From assembly GCA_038212215.1 (NCBI GenBank), contig JBBQUT010000020.1, positions 19,631 to 83,630 of the forward strand: a DNA stretch of 64,000 nt, written 5' to 3'. This DNA comes from JALZAI01 sp038212215. Its GTDB lineage: Bacteria; Actinomycetota; Actinomycetes; Mycobacteriales; Jatrophihabitantaceae. Shown here piece by piece: positions 9,012 through 16,464 of this stretch. The position numbers were made by a program, and so were the translations under genes. Below the pieces are notes generated by a model. It did not search any database. It saw nothing but the letters and a program-made list of their open reading frames with translations, and was not told the DNA's origin. How positions within the stretch are numbered: position 1 is the first letter of the stretch; each line of letters starts with the position of its first letter.

Positions 9012-9716
9012 TCACATGTCGACGGGTGTGGCGTCATCGGACACCTCCGGTGGGTGCGTGGCGCGGCGGGTGATCTCGTCGACGACCTGGGCGACGTCGC
9101 TGTGGTCGGCGTAGGTCGCGTAGGCGGCCGAGCGGACGTAGATTTCGGCGAGGGCGGGGTCGCCGACGGCGGCGGCGTAACTGGCGTACTGGTTGCGGGC
9201 GTCGTCGGGGTTGTGGGCGTAGATGTCGACCAGTTCGCCGGCTGCCTCGCGGTACAACTCGGCACCGACGTGCTCGGCCCGGTCCGGCTTCCCCGTCGCA
9301 TGTCGGGGGATGCTTTGTCCGGCGCGTGTACCGGCGGACCAGACGCTGCGCGGGCTGGTGAACAGGCCGGTGATCGCGCCACGGCGAATCGGCCGGCGAT
9401 CCTCAAGTACGTCCAGCAGCGCGGCGATCGATTCGGCGTCGAGCGGCCGGGTCGGCGCAGGCACGACGGAAGCGCTGTGGGCGGCTCGGCTGGGTTGGCC
9501 CGTCGGCGGCGTGTCGTCGAGGTCGTCGTTGTCGAGGTCGTCGACGACTGCGGGTGTTGCGCCGGCGGCCGCGGTGAAGGCGCTCAGGATCAGTTGGCGC
9601 TGCTGGGCGTGCTCGCCGCGCGCGTGGCGGCGGCGGCGGGTCGCGGTGACCGCCCACCCGACGAGCAGGACGAGCAGCGCGGCGATCAGGGTGACGTTGA
9701 CGACGAACTTGGCCAT
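9012..9716 (-). CDS. Single-pass membrane protein of a conjugative-element-like cluster
   Basis: A 234-residue protein. The start was placed at the ATG opening MAKFVVNVTL because a purine-rich GAAAGGGA lies just upstream; a longer frame upstream is arginine/proline-rich and looks non-coding. A transmembrane segment at about residues 5-25 is followed by a basic RRRRHARG stretch, an acidic linker with NDDLDD, and a soluble alanine-rich helical C-terminal half. No enzyme motif is visible and I do not recognise a family. It is last in a three-gene minus-strand run with a lipoprotein and an NlpC/P60 hydrolase, an arrangement seen in mating modules of actinobacterial integrative elements. A role in a mating channel or its assembly is an inference. 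Confidence 0.6.
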   Translation of the reverse strand: MAKFVVNVTLIAALLVLLVGWAVTATRRRRHARGEHAQQRQLILSAFTAAAGATPAVVDDLDNDDLDDTPPTGQPSRAAHSASVVPAPTRPLDAESIAALLDVLEDRRPIRRGAITGLFTSPRSVWSAGTRAGQSIPRHATGKPDRAEHVGAELYREAAGELVDIYAHNPDDARNQYASYAAAVGDPALAEIYVRSAAYATYADHSDVAQVVDEITRRATHPPEVSDDATPVDM

Positions 9717-9751
9717 GACGGTTCCCTTTCGACGGAGTGGACGCGTTGGGG

Positions 9752-10402
9752 TTAGTGGTGGACGTCGGCGACGAGCCAGCGGCCGTGCCGGCGGGCGAGC
9801 AGGAGTTGGGCAGCGAACTGGGATAGCTGCACCTGTCCGGTCGCGCAGCGCAGCGTGGTGAGGGCGGTGAGGTCGACGATGCGGCGCTCGGGGCCGGTCG
9901 GTGTGTCGCTGGGGACGGTGGCGGCGAGCTGCTCCACTGTGGTGACGCACTTGCCGGTCTGGATCTGGGTCCAGGTGCTTCCTCCGCCGCCGATGCGTTG
10001 CCGCCGTTCAGCGACGGCCTCGGAGCCGGTCACGAAAGGTCGCGCTCGTAGCGTCCAAGTGCCGGGGCTCGGGTCGAGGTAGGAACTGGAGTTGGCCGCG
10101 ATGACCCAAGCCCGCGCGGCGTTGACTGGTGTCCTCGTAGCGCTGCCCGGGGCTGGAATCGCTGCGGTGGTTATGGATGGGTCCGGACGCACGGCCGGGC
10201 CGCCGGTTGCGGGCCGGGATGATTCTGTCGCGATCATCGGCCCGCTCCCAGGCCTTGCGGACCCCCCGCCCGGCCCGGGCAGAAGCTGGGACGCGCTGCC
10301 ATGGTGGCTGCCGACGAATGGGTGCGGGTCCTGGTGCGGGCTGCTGCAGCCGGCGATGAGGGCAGCGATGCAGAGGACGGCGGGTACACGACGGCGGGGC
10401 AT
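9752..10402 (-). CDS. Putative lipoprotein of a conjugative-element-like cluster
   Basis: A 216-residue protein with a lipoprotein signal: MPRRRV, a hydrophobic stretch and the lipobox LIAGC, with Cys at about residue 19. A low-complexity Gly/Pro/Ser linker follows to about residue 90. The C-terminal domain has WVIAANSSSYLDPSPGTW and ends RRHGRWLVADVHH. This end resembles the small NTF2-like domains of secretion and conjugation accessory proteins (VirB8/TcpC type), but the resemblance is weak. It sits seven bases after the NlpC/P60 gene and is probably co-transcribed with it. Likely exported and lipid-anchored at the outer face of the membrane. Confidence 0.6.
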   Translation of the reverse strand: MPRRRVPAVLCIAALIAGCSSPHQDPHPFVGSHHGSASQLLPGPGGGSARPGSGPMIATESSRPATGGPAVRPDPSITTAAIPAPGSATRTPVNAARAWVIAANSSSYLDPSPGTWTLRARPFVTGSEAVAERRQRIGGGGSTWTQIQTGKCVTTVEQLAATVPSDTPTGPERRIVDLTALTTLRCATGQVQLSQFAAQLLLARRHGRWLVADVHH

Positions 10403-10408
10403 GGCGGT

Positions 10409-12010
10409 TCAAACTTTCGGCCGCAGCGCGCCGACGTAACCGGACTTGTACCAGGGATCGTCGACGGACTCGATCGAGACGACACTGCCCGAGTGCGGGG
10501 CGTCGACAAGCTTGCCGTTACCGATGTACATGCCGGTGTGGCCCGGCGGTGAGCCTTCGAACATCATCATGTCGCCCGGCTGCAGCTGGCTCTTGTCGGT
10601 GACGTGGGTCAAGGTCGGATCGGTCCACATGGCGCCGGTGAAGTGCGGAACGGTCACCCCTGCCTTGGCCCAGGCGTAGAGCATCAGCCCGGAACAGTCG
10701 AAGCCGACAATGTGACAGTCGTTGGAGCCGTCGGTGCCGGCCACGCACCGGCCCAGCGTGGGACCCTCGGCGTTGCCGCCGGCGAAGGAGTACGGCACAC
10801 CGAGCTGCGACAGGGCAGCGTTGACCGCGATCTGGGCCCTAGGGTTGCCAGCAACACTGACCTGCGGGCCGCAGCCGATCGCGTGTTGGCCGGTGAGCGC
10901 GGCGACGATGACGGTGGCCGACTGTTCCCACTGGGCGTAGGCGTCGGGGTAGCCGGACTGTTGGACAGCTTGCGCGGCGTCGGTGACGGCCATGCCTTCC
11001 CAGCCCTGGACCTTCTGCAGGTGCTCATAGAACGACGTCGCCGCGTGCGCGGGGTCCATAACCTGGGCGACGCTCCCCCAATACGGCGGGGTCTGCTGGA
11101 ACAGCCCGTACGCGCCGGCCGGGACGCCGTGCAGGTTCACGAACTTCGACTCCTGCGCGGCGGTGGCCACCGCGACGATCAGGCCGCGCTGCGGGACGCC
11201 CATCCCGGTGCCGACCGACACGATCGTCTCGGCGTTGGCCAGCCGGTCGCCGGTGAGGGCGAAGCTGTTGCCGGAGTTGGTCGTCGAGATGACAGTGATC
11301 GGCGACCCGCCGGCGGGGGCCGGGCTCGACGAGCCGGTGCTGGACCCTGCGCCGACGTATGCGCTGACGGTCTGGGCGAGGTGGGTCAGGCCAGCGGCGC
11401 TGGGCTCGCCACCGCTCCACCAGGCGGTGTGCTGCTTGACGGAGGCGGCGAAATCGATGACCTGCCAACCGACCGGGGCTTGCGGGTCGGTGCGGTCCGG
11501 GGTGTTCTGGGCGTTGACGATCTTGGTGTAGGAGTCTTTGCCGGGAGCGGTGACCCAGTAGACGGTGCGCCCAGACAGCATCAGCATCAACTCATCGATT
11601 CGGGCCGCGTAAGCGCTGCTGCTAGAGGTGTCGTCTACGGCGAGGGAGATCACGAACGTCGACGGCGCCGAGTCCGGCAGCCCGTTGAGGACGTTCTCGC
11701 CCTGTTGCGCGGTGCGGCCCGCCTCGACGTCGGCGTGCACCGCGCCGCCGGCGAGTTCGGCGGGCAGCACGGCGGGCAGCCCAATGAGGGTCGAGTCGCC
11801 GAACACCTCGACGCCCGGCCCGCCGACCGCCTCGGGTAGCTGGCAGGCCTCCTGACCCGAGCCGGTGCTGGTGACCTTCGCGCCGATGGCGCAGAAGGAC
11901 ACGACCACGCAGACCAGGAAGAGGTTCACGCCGCCGACCGCGCCGAGCGTCTTCACGATCCGCCCGGCGGCGCGGACACCTTTCGGCATGGCGCGGCGAC
12001 GCATCTTCAT
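10409..12010 (-). CDS. Membrane-anchored lytic transglycosylase-like/NlpC-P60 peptidoglycan hydrolase
   Basis: A 533-residue protein. Start at ATG 12010 (MKMRRRAMPKG), preceded by CTGGAG; the frame extends 14 codons further upstream without a better site. A membrane anchor lies at about residues 25-48. Residues about 260-390 form a lysozyme-like domain with AAQESKF (probable catalytic Glu), GAYGLFQQTP and YWGS. The C-terminal 110 residues are an NlpC/P60 domain with FDCSGLMLYAW (Cys nucleophile), PPGHTGMYIG (His) and the adjacent DAP motif. Two-headed wall hydrolases of this type open peptidoglycan for conjugation channels or phage-like machines in actinobacteria. Followed directly by the lipoprotein and membrane protein genes. 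Confidence 0.8.
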   Translation of the reverse strand: MKMRRRAMPKGVRAAGRIVKTLGAVGGVNLFLVCVVVSFCAIGAKVTSTGSGQEACQLPEAVGGPGVEVFGDSTLIGLPAVLPAELAGGAVHADVEAGRTAQQGENVLNGLPDSAPSTFVISLAVDDTSSSSAYAARIDELMLMLSGRTVYWVTAPGKDSYTKIVNAQNTPDRTDPQAPVGWQVIDFAASVKQHTAWWSGGEPSAAGLTHLAQTVSAYVGAGSSTGSSSPAPAGGSPITVISTTNSGNSFALTGDRLANAETIVSVGTGMGVPQRGLIVAVATAAQESKFVNLHGVPAGAYGLFQQTPPYWGSVAQVMDPAHAATSFYEHLQKVQGWEGMAVTDAAQAVQQSGYPDAYAQWEQSATVIVAALTGQHAIGCGPQVSVAGNPRAQIAVNAALSQLGVPYSFAGGNAEGPTLGRCVAGTDGSNDCHIVGFDCSGLMLYAWAKAGVTVPHFTGAMWTDPTLTHVTDKSQLQPGDMMMFEGSPPGHTGMYIGNGKLVDAPHSGSVVSIESVDDPWYKSGYVGALRPKV

Positions 12011-12201
12011 TCGGCTCTCCAGACGCTCGGCGTAGGGTGCTCGACACCTCACCCAAGTGCCTCGGGCGGCACCAAATACGACAGCCGCTGCCGCATTCCT
12101 CGACCGCCCATTCGTCTGCGTCGCCTACTCGCAGCGGTTGACCGGACGCTGCGGGCGGACCGGTCCTCCGCGGATCAAAAGGTCGCGCGACGCCCGCGTC
12201 C

Positions 12202-12378
12202 ATGGCGGAGACCGCAAGCGGACGACGTGCCACGGCGGGTGGCCGCTATGCCAAGCTCCACCTCGTCGCGGACAGGATCGGGGACGACAAAGCGTTCACC
12301 GCTTCGTGTCCGAGAGCAGTCAGGCCGAAGCCTCGATCACCACTCAACGGCTCGTTGTTGGCAATGAAGGTAACGTGA
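12202..12378 (+). CDS. Small ORF upstream of the ParB-like gene, possible ParA C-terminal fragment
   Basis: A 58-codon frame beginning ATG at 12202 (MAETASGRRATAGGRYAKLH) and ending four bases before the ParB-like start. The first 30 codons have GC-rich third positions and the rest do not. ParA genes normally precede parB, so this may be the eroded end of one, but no ParA motif remains. The rest of 12053-12382 shows no other coding signal. Confidence 0.2.
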   Translation: MAETASGRRATAGGRYAKLHLVADRIGDDKAFTASCPRAVRPKPRSPLNGSLLAMKVT

Positions 12379-12382
12379 CGTC

Positions 12383-12655
12383 ATGAGCGCGCGGGACAAC
12401 TCCACGCCACAAAGCCGCGATGGTGTCGCGACGACTCGGCAGCGCTTCAGCACCCAGGTATCGCAAGACGTGCAGGCCCGCGTACGGGCAACCGTGCGGG
12501 GAATGACAGCGTCATACAGTCCCGACTACTCGCTCGCGCAATTCACGGAGGACGCTCTCGACGCGCATTGCCGCCGGCTCGAGGCAAAGTACAACGCCAA
12601 GACCCGCTGGCCCTCATCGACGCGGCCACTCCGTCCTGGGCCGCGCATCAGCTAA
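12383..12655 (+). CDS. ParB-like centromere-binding/ribbon-helix-helix protein
   Basis: A 90-residue basic protein. Residues 20-75 (RFSTQVSQDVQARVRA, YSLAQFTEDALDAHCRRLE) resemble the C-terminal RHH-type DNA-binding module of ParB-like partition proteins from actinobacterial plasmids and integrative elements. The tail LRPGPR also recurs there. Such proteins bind centromere-like repeats and work with a ParA ATPase, none of which is intact here. The start ATG 12383 follows GAAGG by about ten bases. It supports a plasmid or integrative-element origin of the island. Confidence 0.55.
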   Translation: MSARDNSTPQSRDGVATTRQRFSTQVSQDVQARVRATVRGMTASYSPDYSLAQFTEDALDAHCRRLEAKYNAKTRWPSSTRPLRPGPRIS

Positions 12656-12679
12656 GGCGACGGTGTCGATCAAGCTCGA

Positions 12680-12871
12680 TCACGCCGCTCCGTCGAGCAG
12701 TTTCAGCAGCGGCCGCGTCGGTACCTTGATCAACCGGCCCATCCGGATGAGCGGCGTCGGCCACTCCCCCGACCGCACCAACTGATAGGCCATCGTGCGA
12801 CCGATGCCCAGCATGCTCGCCGCGGTCGGCAAATCAACCACCGTCGGCAGCTCATCGCGAAGGGCTGTCAT
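12680..12871 (-). CDS. Excisionase-like helix-turn-helix protein
   Basis: A 63-residue protein. The start ATG 12871 is supported by AGGAG nine bases upstream; a longer frame upstream lacks coding character. The sequence is almost entirely a winged HTH of the excisionase/MerR type: VVDLPTAASMLGIGRTMAYQ forms helix 1 and the recognition helix, and MGRLIKVPTRPLLKLL forms the wing and last helix. Excisionases bind near attachment sites and direct element excision together with an integrase. The gene lies about 470 bases from the tRNA-Ala 3' end, where such elements integrate, but no integrase is present. Confidence 0.75.
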   Translation of the reverse strand: MTALRDELPTVVDLPTAASMLGIGRTMAYQLVRSGEWPTPLIRMGRLIKVPTRPLLKLLDGAA

Positions 12872-13317
12872 GTCCGTCTCCTGTCGACCTTTCGAACGCG
12901 TACGCGCTGATGTCCGGCTCAAGTGCATCGAGGGCGACCAAACACGACAGAGTCGGCACGACGTCGCTTCGCCTCCCGGCGGATCCTGTGGCGGCAACAC
13001 CGCGAGCGGGACACCGCGTCGAGCGGATAGTCGATCGAGCTCCGCAACCGGATGAACTCGGCGATCCCGATCGTGCGCCCGATGCGCACGCGACACGCCT
13101 CCACCGGTTTTCCAGGGTCGCCGCTGGCAGCCCTCACGGTAAGACAAGCGGGCCGCTCCTGCGCGGTGCTCATTGCGCCCCGCACGGACCTCGGCTCATC
13201 GGCTCGGCCATGCCGCCGCGTACCCGATGGAGCTACTGCATGTCACCCGATGTCGGCCCGTTTTCACTGTCATTTGACTGTCATGATCTTGGGCGGATTG
13301 CCTGCCAAAATGCTACA
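12872..13317. other. Intergenic stretch between the excisionase-like gene and tRNA-Ala
   Basis: About 450 bases without a convincing gene. A minus-strand frame starting at 13173 (MSTAQERPACL) has GC-rich third positions over its middle part (IGRTIGIAEFIRL) and could be a small or decayed gene, but it matches nothing I know. An integrase would be expected here and is not seen. The stretch probably spans the island end next to the tRNA attachment site. Confidence 0.35.
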
Positions 13318-13339
13318 GGCCCCGGATTCCGGGGCCCTT
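13318..13339 (-). terminator. Intrinsic terminator of tRNA-Ala
   Basis: GGCCCCGG and CCGGGGCC pair in a strong 8-bp stem with a three-base loop, immediately downstream of the tRNA 3' end on the minus strand. It is followed by a loosely T-rich stretch. Confidence 0.55.
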
Positions 13340-13344
13340 ATCGG

Positions 13345-13417
13345 TGGAGCTGAGGGGACTCGAACCCCTGACCCCCACACTGCCAGTGTGGTGCGCTACC
13401 AGCTGCGCCACAGCCCC
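13345..13417 (-). tRNA. tRNA-Ala (anticodon GGC)
   Basis: On the minus strand the 73-base sequence folds as a full cloverleaf. The acceptor stem is GGGGCTG with CAGCTCC and discriminator A. The D arm contains GCGCAGCTGGTAGCGC. The anticodon arm is CCACA-CTGGCAG-TGTGG with anticodon GGC, and the T arm contains GGTTCGAGTCC. CCA is not fully encoded. Its 3' end marks the boundary between core genes (right) and the accessory island (left), consistent with its use as an integration site. Confidence 0.96.
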
Positions 13418-13531
13418 GTCCAGTACCCGAACAAACGGTTCGGGACCGAAACGAAAGACTACACGCCGCCGCGACGGCGACCGCACCACGCTCCGGACAC
13501 AAACGACACGCCGGGCCTTACACCCCCCGGT

Positions 13532-13562
13532 TTGCGGGCGTTTCGGCATAGTCGGTGATACT
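13532..13562 (+). promoter_or_regulatory. Candidate hup promoter
   Basis: TTGCGG at 13532-13537 and GATACT at 13557-13562 give a -35/-10-like pair with a long 19-base spacer, about 37 bases before the HU start. This is a weak match judged by eye. Confidence 0.3.
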
Positions 13563-13598
13563 GGGGCGAGAAGCAATAAGACGATCAAGGGAGAAACT

Positions 13599-13874
13599 GT
13601 GAACCGCAAGGAACTGGTGGCAGCCGTCGCCGAGGCTGCGGACTTGGAGCAGAAGACTGTGGACGCTGTACTTCGGGGCCTGCAGTCGACGCTCGAGGGT
13701 GCAGCTGCGTCCGGCGAGAAGGTCAGCGTGCCCGGCTTCTTCGCTCTCGCCGTCGGCCAACGCGCCGAGCGTGAAGGGCGCAACCCGGCGACCGGACAGA
13801 CGATCACGATCCCGGCGGCCAAGACCGTCAAGCTCACTCCCGGCAGCGCCCTGAAGGAAGCTGCCAACAAGTAA
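13599..13874 (+). CDS. hup: HU-family nucleoid protein
   Basis: A 91-residue histone-like protein that bends and compacts DNA. Start GTG 13599 follows AAGGGAG (13587-13593). The N-terminal helices read MNRKELVAAVAEAADL. The DNA-binding arm carries the family signature PGFFALAVGQRAEREGRNPA with the TGQ turn, so the Arg-rich beta ribbon and the NP tip are intact. It ends with LKEAANK. The length is that of bacterial HU, without the long Lys/Ala tail of mycobacterial HupB, suggesting either a short form or a second HU paralogue. Single gene, closed by a strong hairpin terminator. Confidence 0.93.
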   Translation: MNRKELVAAVAEAADLEQKTVDAVLRGLQSTLEGAAASGEKVSVPGFFALAVGQRAEREGRNPATGQTITIPAAKTVKLTPGSALKEAANK

Positions 13875-13890
13875 CAGCGCGCTACGGCCG

Positions 13891-13924
13891 AAACGGCCCA
13901 CCGCACCGATGCGGTGGGCCGTTT
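13891..13924. terminator. Bidirectional hairpin terminator
   Basis: A perfect 15-bp stem (AAACGGCCCACCGCA with its complement) and a four-base loop, flanked by A and T runs on either side. It separates hup from the converging MauE-DsbA gene and could serve both strands. Confidence 0.85.
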
Positions 13925-13938
13925 CGTGTCGGCTCGAC

Positions 13939-15261
13939 TTACCCCGAGGGCGTGGGCGCCGTGGACGACGAAGTCGACGAGCCCGGCACCGACGAGGACG
14001 GGCTGAGGGACGGCTTCGGGCCCTTGGCGTCCGCAGCCTGGATCGCCTTCTGCAAGGAGGCGGCGTCGAGTGCGCCCAGCTTGGCGCCGTCCACGAGGAT
14101 CGTCGGCGTCGCGTTGATGCCCTTCTTGCTCGCGGTGTCGGTGATCGCCTGCACGATCGGGTAGAAGGTCTTTGCCGCGAGGCACTGCTCGAAGGACGTC
14201 AATTGGGTCGGCGTCAGCTTGGCCGCCTGGGCCAGCTTCACCAGCAGCGAGTCCGACGGGCCGGACGTGCCTTCGCGCGGCTGGACCTGCTTGCCGCGAA
14301 ACGTCCCGAACAGCGACTTGTGAAACGCCAGGAACGCCGGCACGCCCGCGCTCGATATGCAGATCGCGGCATTGGCCGACCGGGTGGAGTACTGGTTCGG
14401 GGACGCGCCATCCAGGATCGACATCGGGTGAAAGCGCAACTGCACCAGGTTCGCCTTCACCTGCTTGTCCAGCTGGTTCAGCGACTGCTTCTCGAAGTCC
14501 AGGCACCTCGGGCAGGCGAAGTCTTCGTACACGTCGACCGTGGCGGCGGCCGGGGCCCCGTACACGATGCCGTTGGTGACCGAGACGTTGTCCGCAGGGA
14601 TGCTGAGGTCGATCTTGGCGCGACCGGCCTGCACACCGATGCCGATCCCGACGATCAACACGATCACCAGCGCCAGCGCACCCTCGAGGTAGCGGTTACG
14701 GCTGCGCGCCTGTGCCCGCGCGGCCGCCACCTGCTGCTCGTACTTGCGCCTGCCCTGCTCGGTGCGCATTCGCTTGGCCGACGGCGGCTCGACATGATCG
14801 TTGCGCGCCAAGAATTCCTCGACCGATAGCCGGGTCAACGGCCAGCGGACGAGGTACACCGCAAGCGCCAGCACGCCGATGTCACGCAGGATGTCGAGGG
14901 TGTAGGTCGTCTGCCCCGTGGTGGCGCCGCCCGCACCGAAGCACCCGCAACTGAGCTGCAGCCCGCGCGCCGCTGCCTGCCCGAGCCCGATCAGGAACAC
15001 GACGAGCAGCACCGCTGACGCCACCGCTGACACCCGGACTGCCACGCCGAGGATCAGCAACACCCCGATCGCGAGCTCGACCGTCGGCAGGCCGTACCCA
15101 ATGCCCTTCGACAGCCATTCCGGCGTCATGTCATAGGCGCGCACCGCCTGGACGAATGTGCGCGGCGACTTCAACTTGGCGAAAGAGGACCACACCCACA
15201 CGACGCCGAGGACGAGCCGGGCTACGGTACCGAGCCAGGGCCTGAAACGCTGCGAGGTCAC
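13939..15261 (-). CDS. MauE/DoxX-like membrane domain fused to DsbA-like thioredoxin domain
   Basis: A 440-residue fusion. The GTG start at 15261 lies 10 bases after the SCO1 stop; the longer frame upstream overlaps SCO1 and is a shadow. Residues about 10-150 are four membrane segments of the MauE/DoxX family, with the redox motif CGCFGAGG. A basic linker and another membrane segment (about 235-255) lead to a periplasm-side DsbA-type domain (about 270-415) with DVYEDFACPRCLDFEKQ, where CPRC is the active site, and the cis-Pro loop NATPTILVDG. The tail is Ser/Pro-rich. MauE-type proteins pass electrons for disulfide chemistry, so the fusion could re-oxidise or reduce its own DsbA domain. Downstream of SCO1 and PCuAC in a copper/cytochrome oxidase maturation cluster, it may maintain thiols of copper-site proteins (inference). 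Confidence 0.85.
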   Translation of the reverse strand: MTSQRFRPWLGTVARLVLGVVWVWSSFAKLKSPRTFVQAVRAYDMTPEWLSKGIGYGLPTVELAIGVLLILGVAVRVSAVASAVLLVVFLIGLGQAAARGLQLSCGCFGAGGATTGQTTYTLDILRDIGVLALAVYLVRWPLTRLSVEEFLARNDHVEPPSAKRMRTEQGRRKYEQQVAAARAQARSRNRYLEGALALVIVLIVGIGIGVQAGRAKIDLSIPADNVSVTNGIVYGAPAAATVDVYEDFACPRCLDFEKQSLNQLDKQVKANLVQLRFHPMSILDGASPNQYSTRSANAAICISSAGVPAFLAFHKSLFGTFRGKQVQPREGTSGPSDSLLVKLAQAAKLTPTQLTSFEQCLAAKTFYPIVQAITDTASKKGINATPTILVDGAKLGALDAASLQKAIQAADAKGPKPSLSPSSSVPGSSTSSSTAPTPSG

Positions 15262-15271
15262 GGACCGCAGA

Positions 15272-15907
15272 CTACCTAGCAACCAGCGGCAGGTCGTGCT
15301 CAATCTCGCGCTGCTCGGCGGTGTTGTTGTAGACGAACGACACGCGGGCATAGTCGTCGGCGCCGTAGAGCAGCACCTGCGCCGAGTGCGTTTGGCCGCC
15401 GTCCTCGGCAAGGAAGATGTGGGCGGCCGCCTGGGCGGCGTCGATCTGGGCCCGCGAGCCGCGCAGCCCGACGAAGCTCGCGCGCCCCCCGGCGGCGAAG
15501 CTGGCCAGCCATTTGCGCAGCACACGCGCCGTGTCATGCCTGACGTCGGTGCTTACGAACACCACGTAGGTGCGCTTCTGCAACGCTGCGGGCAGCTTCT
15601 TCAGCGCCAACGAGATGTCGGCCATGGTGGCGGGACAGATGTCGGGGCAGCGGGTGTAGCCGAAGAAGAGCAGCGTCGGGTGCCCGCGAGTTCGAGTCGC
15701 GAAGTCGAAAGTGCTTCCGGACTGGTCGCTCAGCGTGAAGGACGGGCGCGGCCGGGCCGGATCCATCCCGATGCCCTGGTACGGGCCGCTGCCGCTCTGA
15801 TCGTTCAGACCGGACGTGGTGGGCGCCGACCCGCTCGAGGAAGCACAGCCAGCGAGCGCAACCACCGTGAGCAGCACCAGCACGAGCCGGCGCAGCAATT
15901 GGTTCAC
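15272..15907 (-). CDS. SCO1/SenC family copper chaperone lipoprotein
   Basis: A 211-residue protein with lipobox LAGC (Cys about residue 20), so it is anchored outside the membrane. The thioredoxin-like SCO domain contains the copper/redox motif YTRCPDICPATM (CxxxC) and the conserved His in DVRHDTA. SCO proteins deliver copper to the CuA site of cytochrome c oxidase or keep its cysteines reduced. The GTG start at 15907 is preceded by GGAGGTGG and overlaps the stop of the PCuAC gene by four bases, so the two are translationally coupled. The MauE-DsbA gene follows after 10 bases. Confidence 0.93.
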   Translation of the reverse strand: MNQLLRRLVLVLLTVVALAGCASSSGSAPTTSGLNDQSGSGPYQGIGMDPARPRPSFTLSDQSGSTFDFATRTRGHPTLLFFGYTRCPDICPATMADISLALKKLPAALQKRTYVVFVSTDVRHDTARVLRKWLASFAAGGRASFVGLRGSRAQIDAAQAAAHIFLAEDGGQTHSAQVLLYGADDYARVSFVYNNTAEQREIEHDLPLVAR

Positions 15908-16395
15908 GGACCACCTCCAATGCGCGGTGCGGGGTTGCCGGGCGCGATCACCGGGGCCACCACCGTGATCGTCCCGGCGCTGGCGAAGCTGAGATCGAAG
16001 TTGACGCTCTGGCCCGGGCGCAGGACGCCGAACAGATGCTCGATCATCACGTGCCCCTTGCCCGTCGACAATACGAGACGGCCGTGCGCCGGAATCGTCA
16101 CGCCGGCCATGTTCATCTGCATCCCGCTCGTATGCAGCATCGTCGATGCGCCGGCTCCGGACACCACCGAGTCCAGCCGGTCGGCGCGGTCGGTCGTATT
16201 CGTGATCGTGAAGTATGCGGCAGCGGCGTCGGTCGGCGGCGTGGGTTGGCGCACGTAGGCCTCGCTGACGACGATCGGTGCGCTGCTGGACGCGGCGGCC
16301 GGGACGGCTACCGGCACCGTCGCGCGAATCAACCCGGCGGCGCCGAGCAGGCCGACCGCCAAGGCGCCGATCGCGGCCGGACGTGGCGTGCGCAT
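15904..16395 (-). CDS. PCuAC family periplasmic copper(I) chaperone
   Basis: A 163-residue exported protein with an N-terminal hydrophobic signal/anchor (about residues 5-30). The copper site pattern of the family (H-M, about 10 residues, M, about 21 residues, H-x-M) is visible as STMLHTSGMQM and GKGHVMIEHL. PCuAC proteins supply Cu(I) to cytochrome oxidase, often jointly with SCO1, which is the next gene and overlaps by four bases. A 19-codon ORF ends on the ATG of this gene (TGATG), suggesting coupled translation. Confidence 0.92.
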   Translation of the reverse strand: MRTPRPAAIGALAVGLLGAAGLIRATVPVAVPAAASSSAPIVVSEAYVRQPTPPTDAAAAYFTITNTTDRADRLDSVVSGAGASTMLHTSGMQMNMAGVTIPAHGRLVLSTGKGHVMIEHLFGVLRPGQSVNFDLSFASAGTITVVAPVIAPGNPAPRIGGGP

Positions 16396-16454
16396 CAGTG
16401 GGCGTTCCGGCGAGCACGGGATAGGACTGCGATGCCGAGCGCGACTCGCTTCAC
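16395..16454 (-). CDS. 19-residue leader-like ORF coupled to the PCuAC gene
   Basis: A minus-strand GTG at 16454 opens a 19-codon frame (MKRVALGIAVLSRARRNAH) whose TGA overlaps the ATG of the PCuAC gene by one base. AAAGG lies a few bases upstream of the GTG. It fills nearly all of the gap after the CopC-CopD stop. It could be a translated leader controlling PCuAC expression, or a chance frame; no Cys or stalling motif is visible. Confidence 0.35.
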   Translation of the reverse strand: MKRVALGIAVLSRARRNAH

Positions 16455-16464
16455 AAGGGACCTT

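Noticed and set aside
10604..11839. Long plus-strand frame opposite the NlpC/P60 gene
   Set aside because: Gly/Arg/Asp-rich shadow typical of high-GC antisense frames. The minus strand carries clear hydrolase motifs and a ribosome site.
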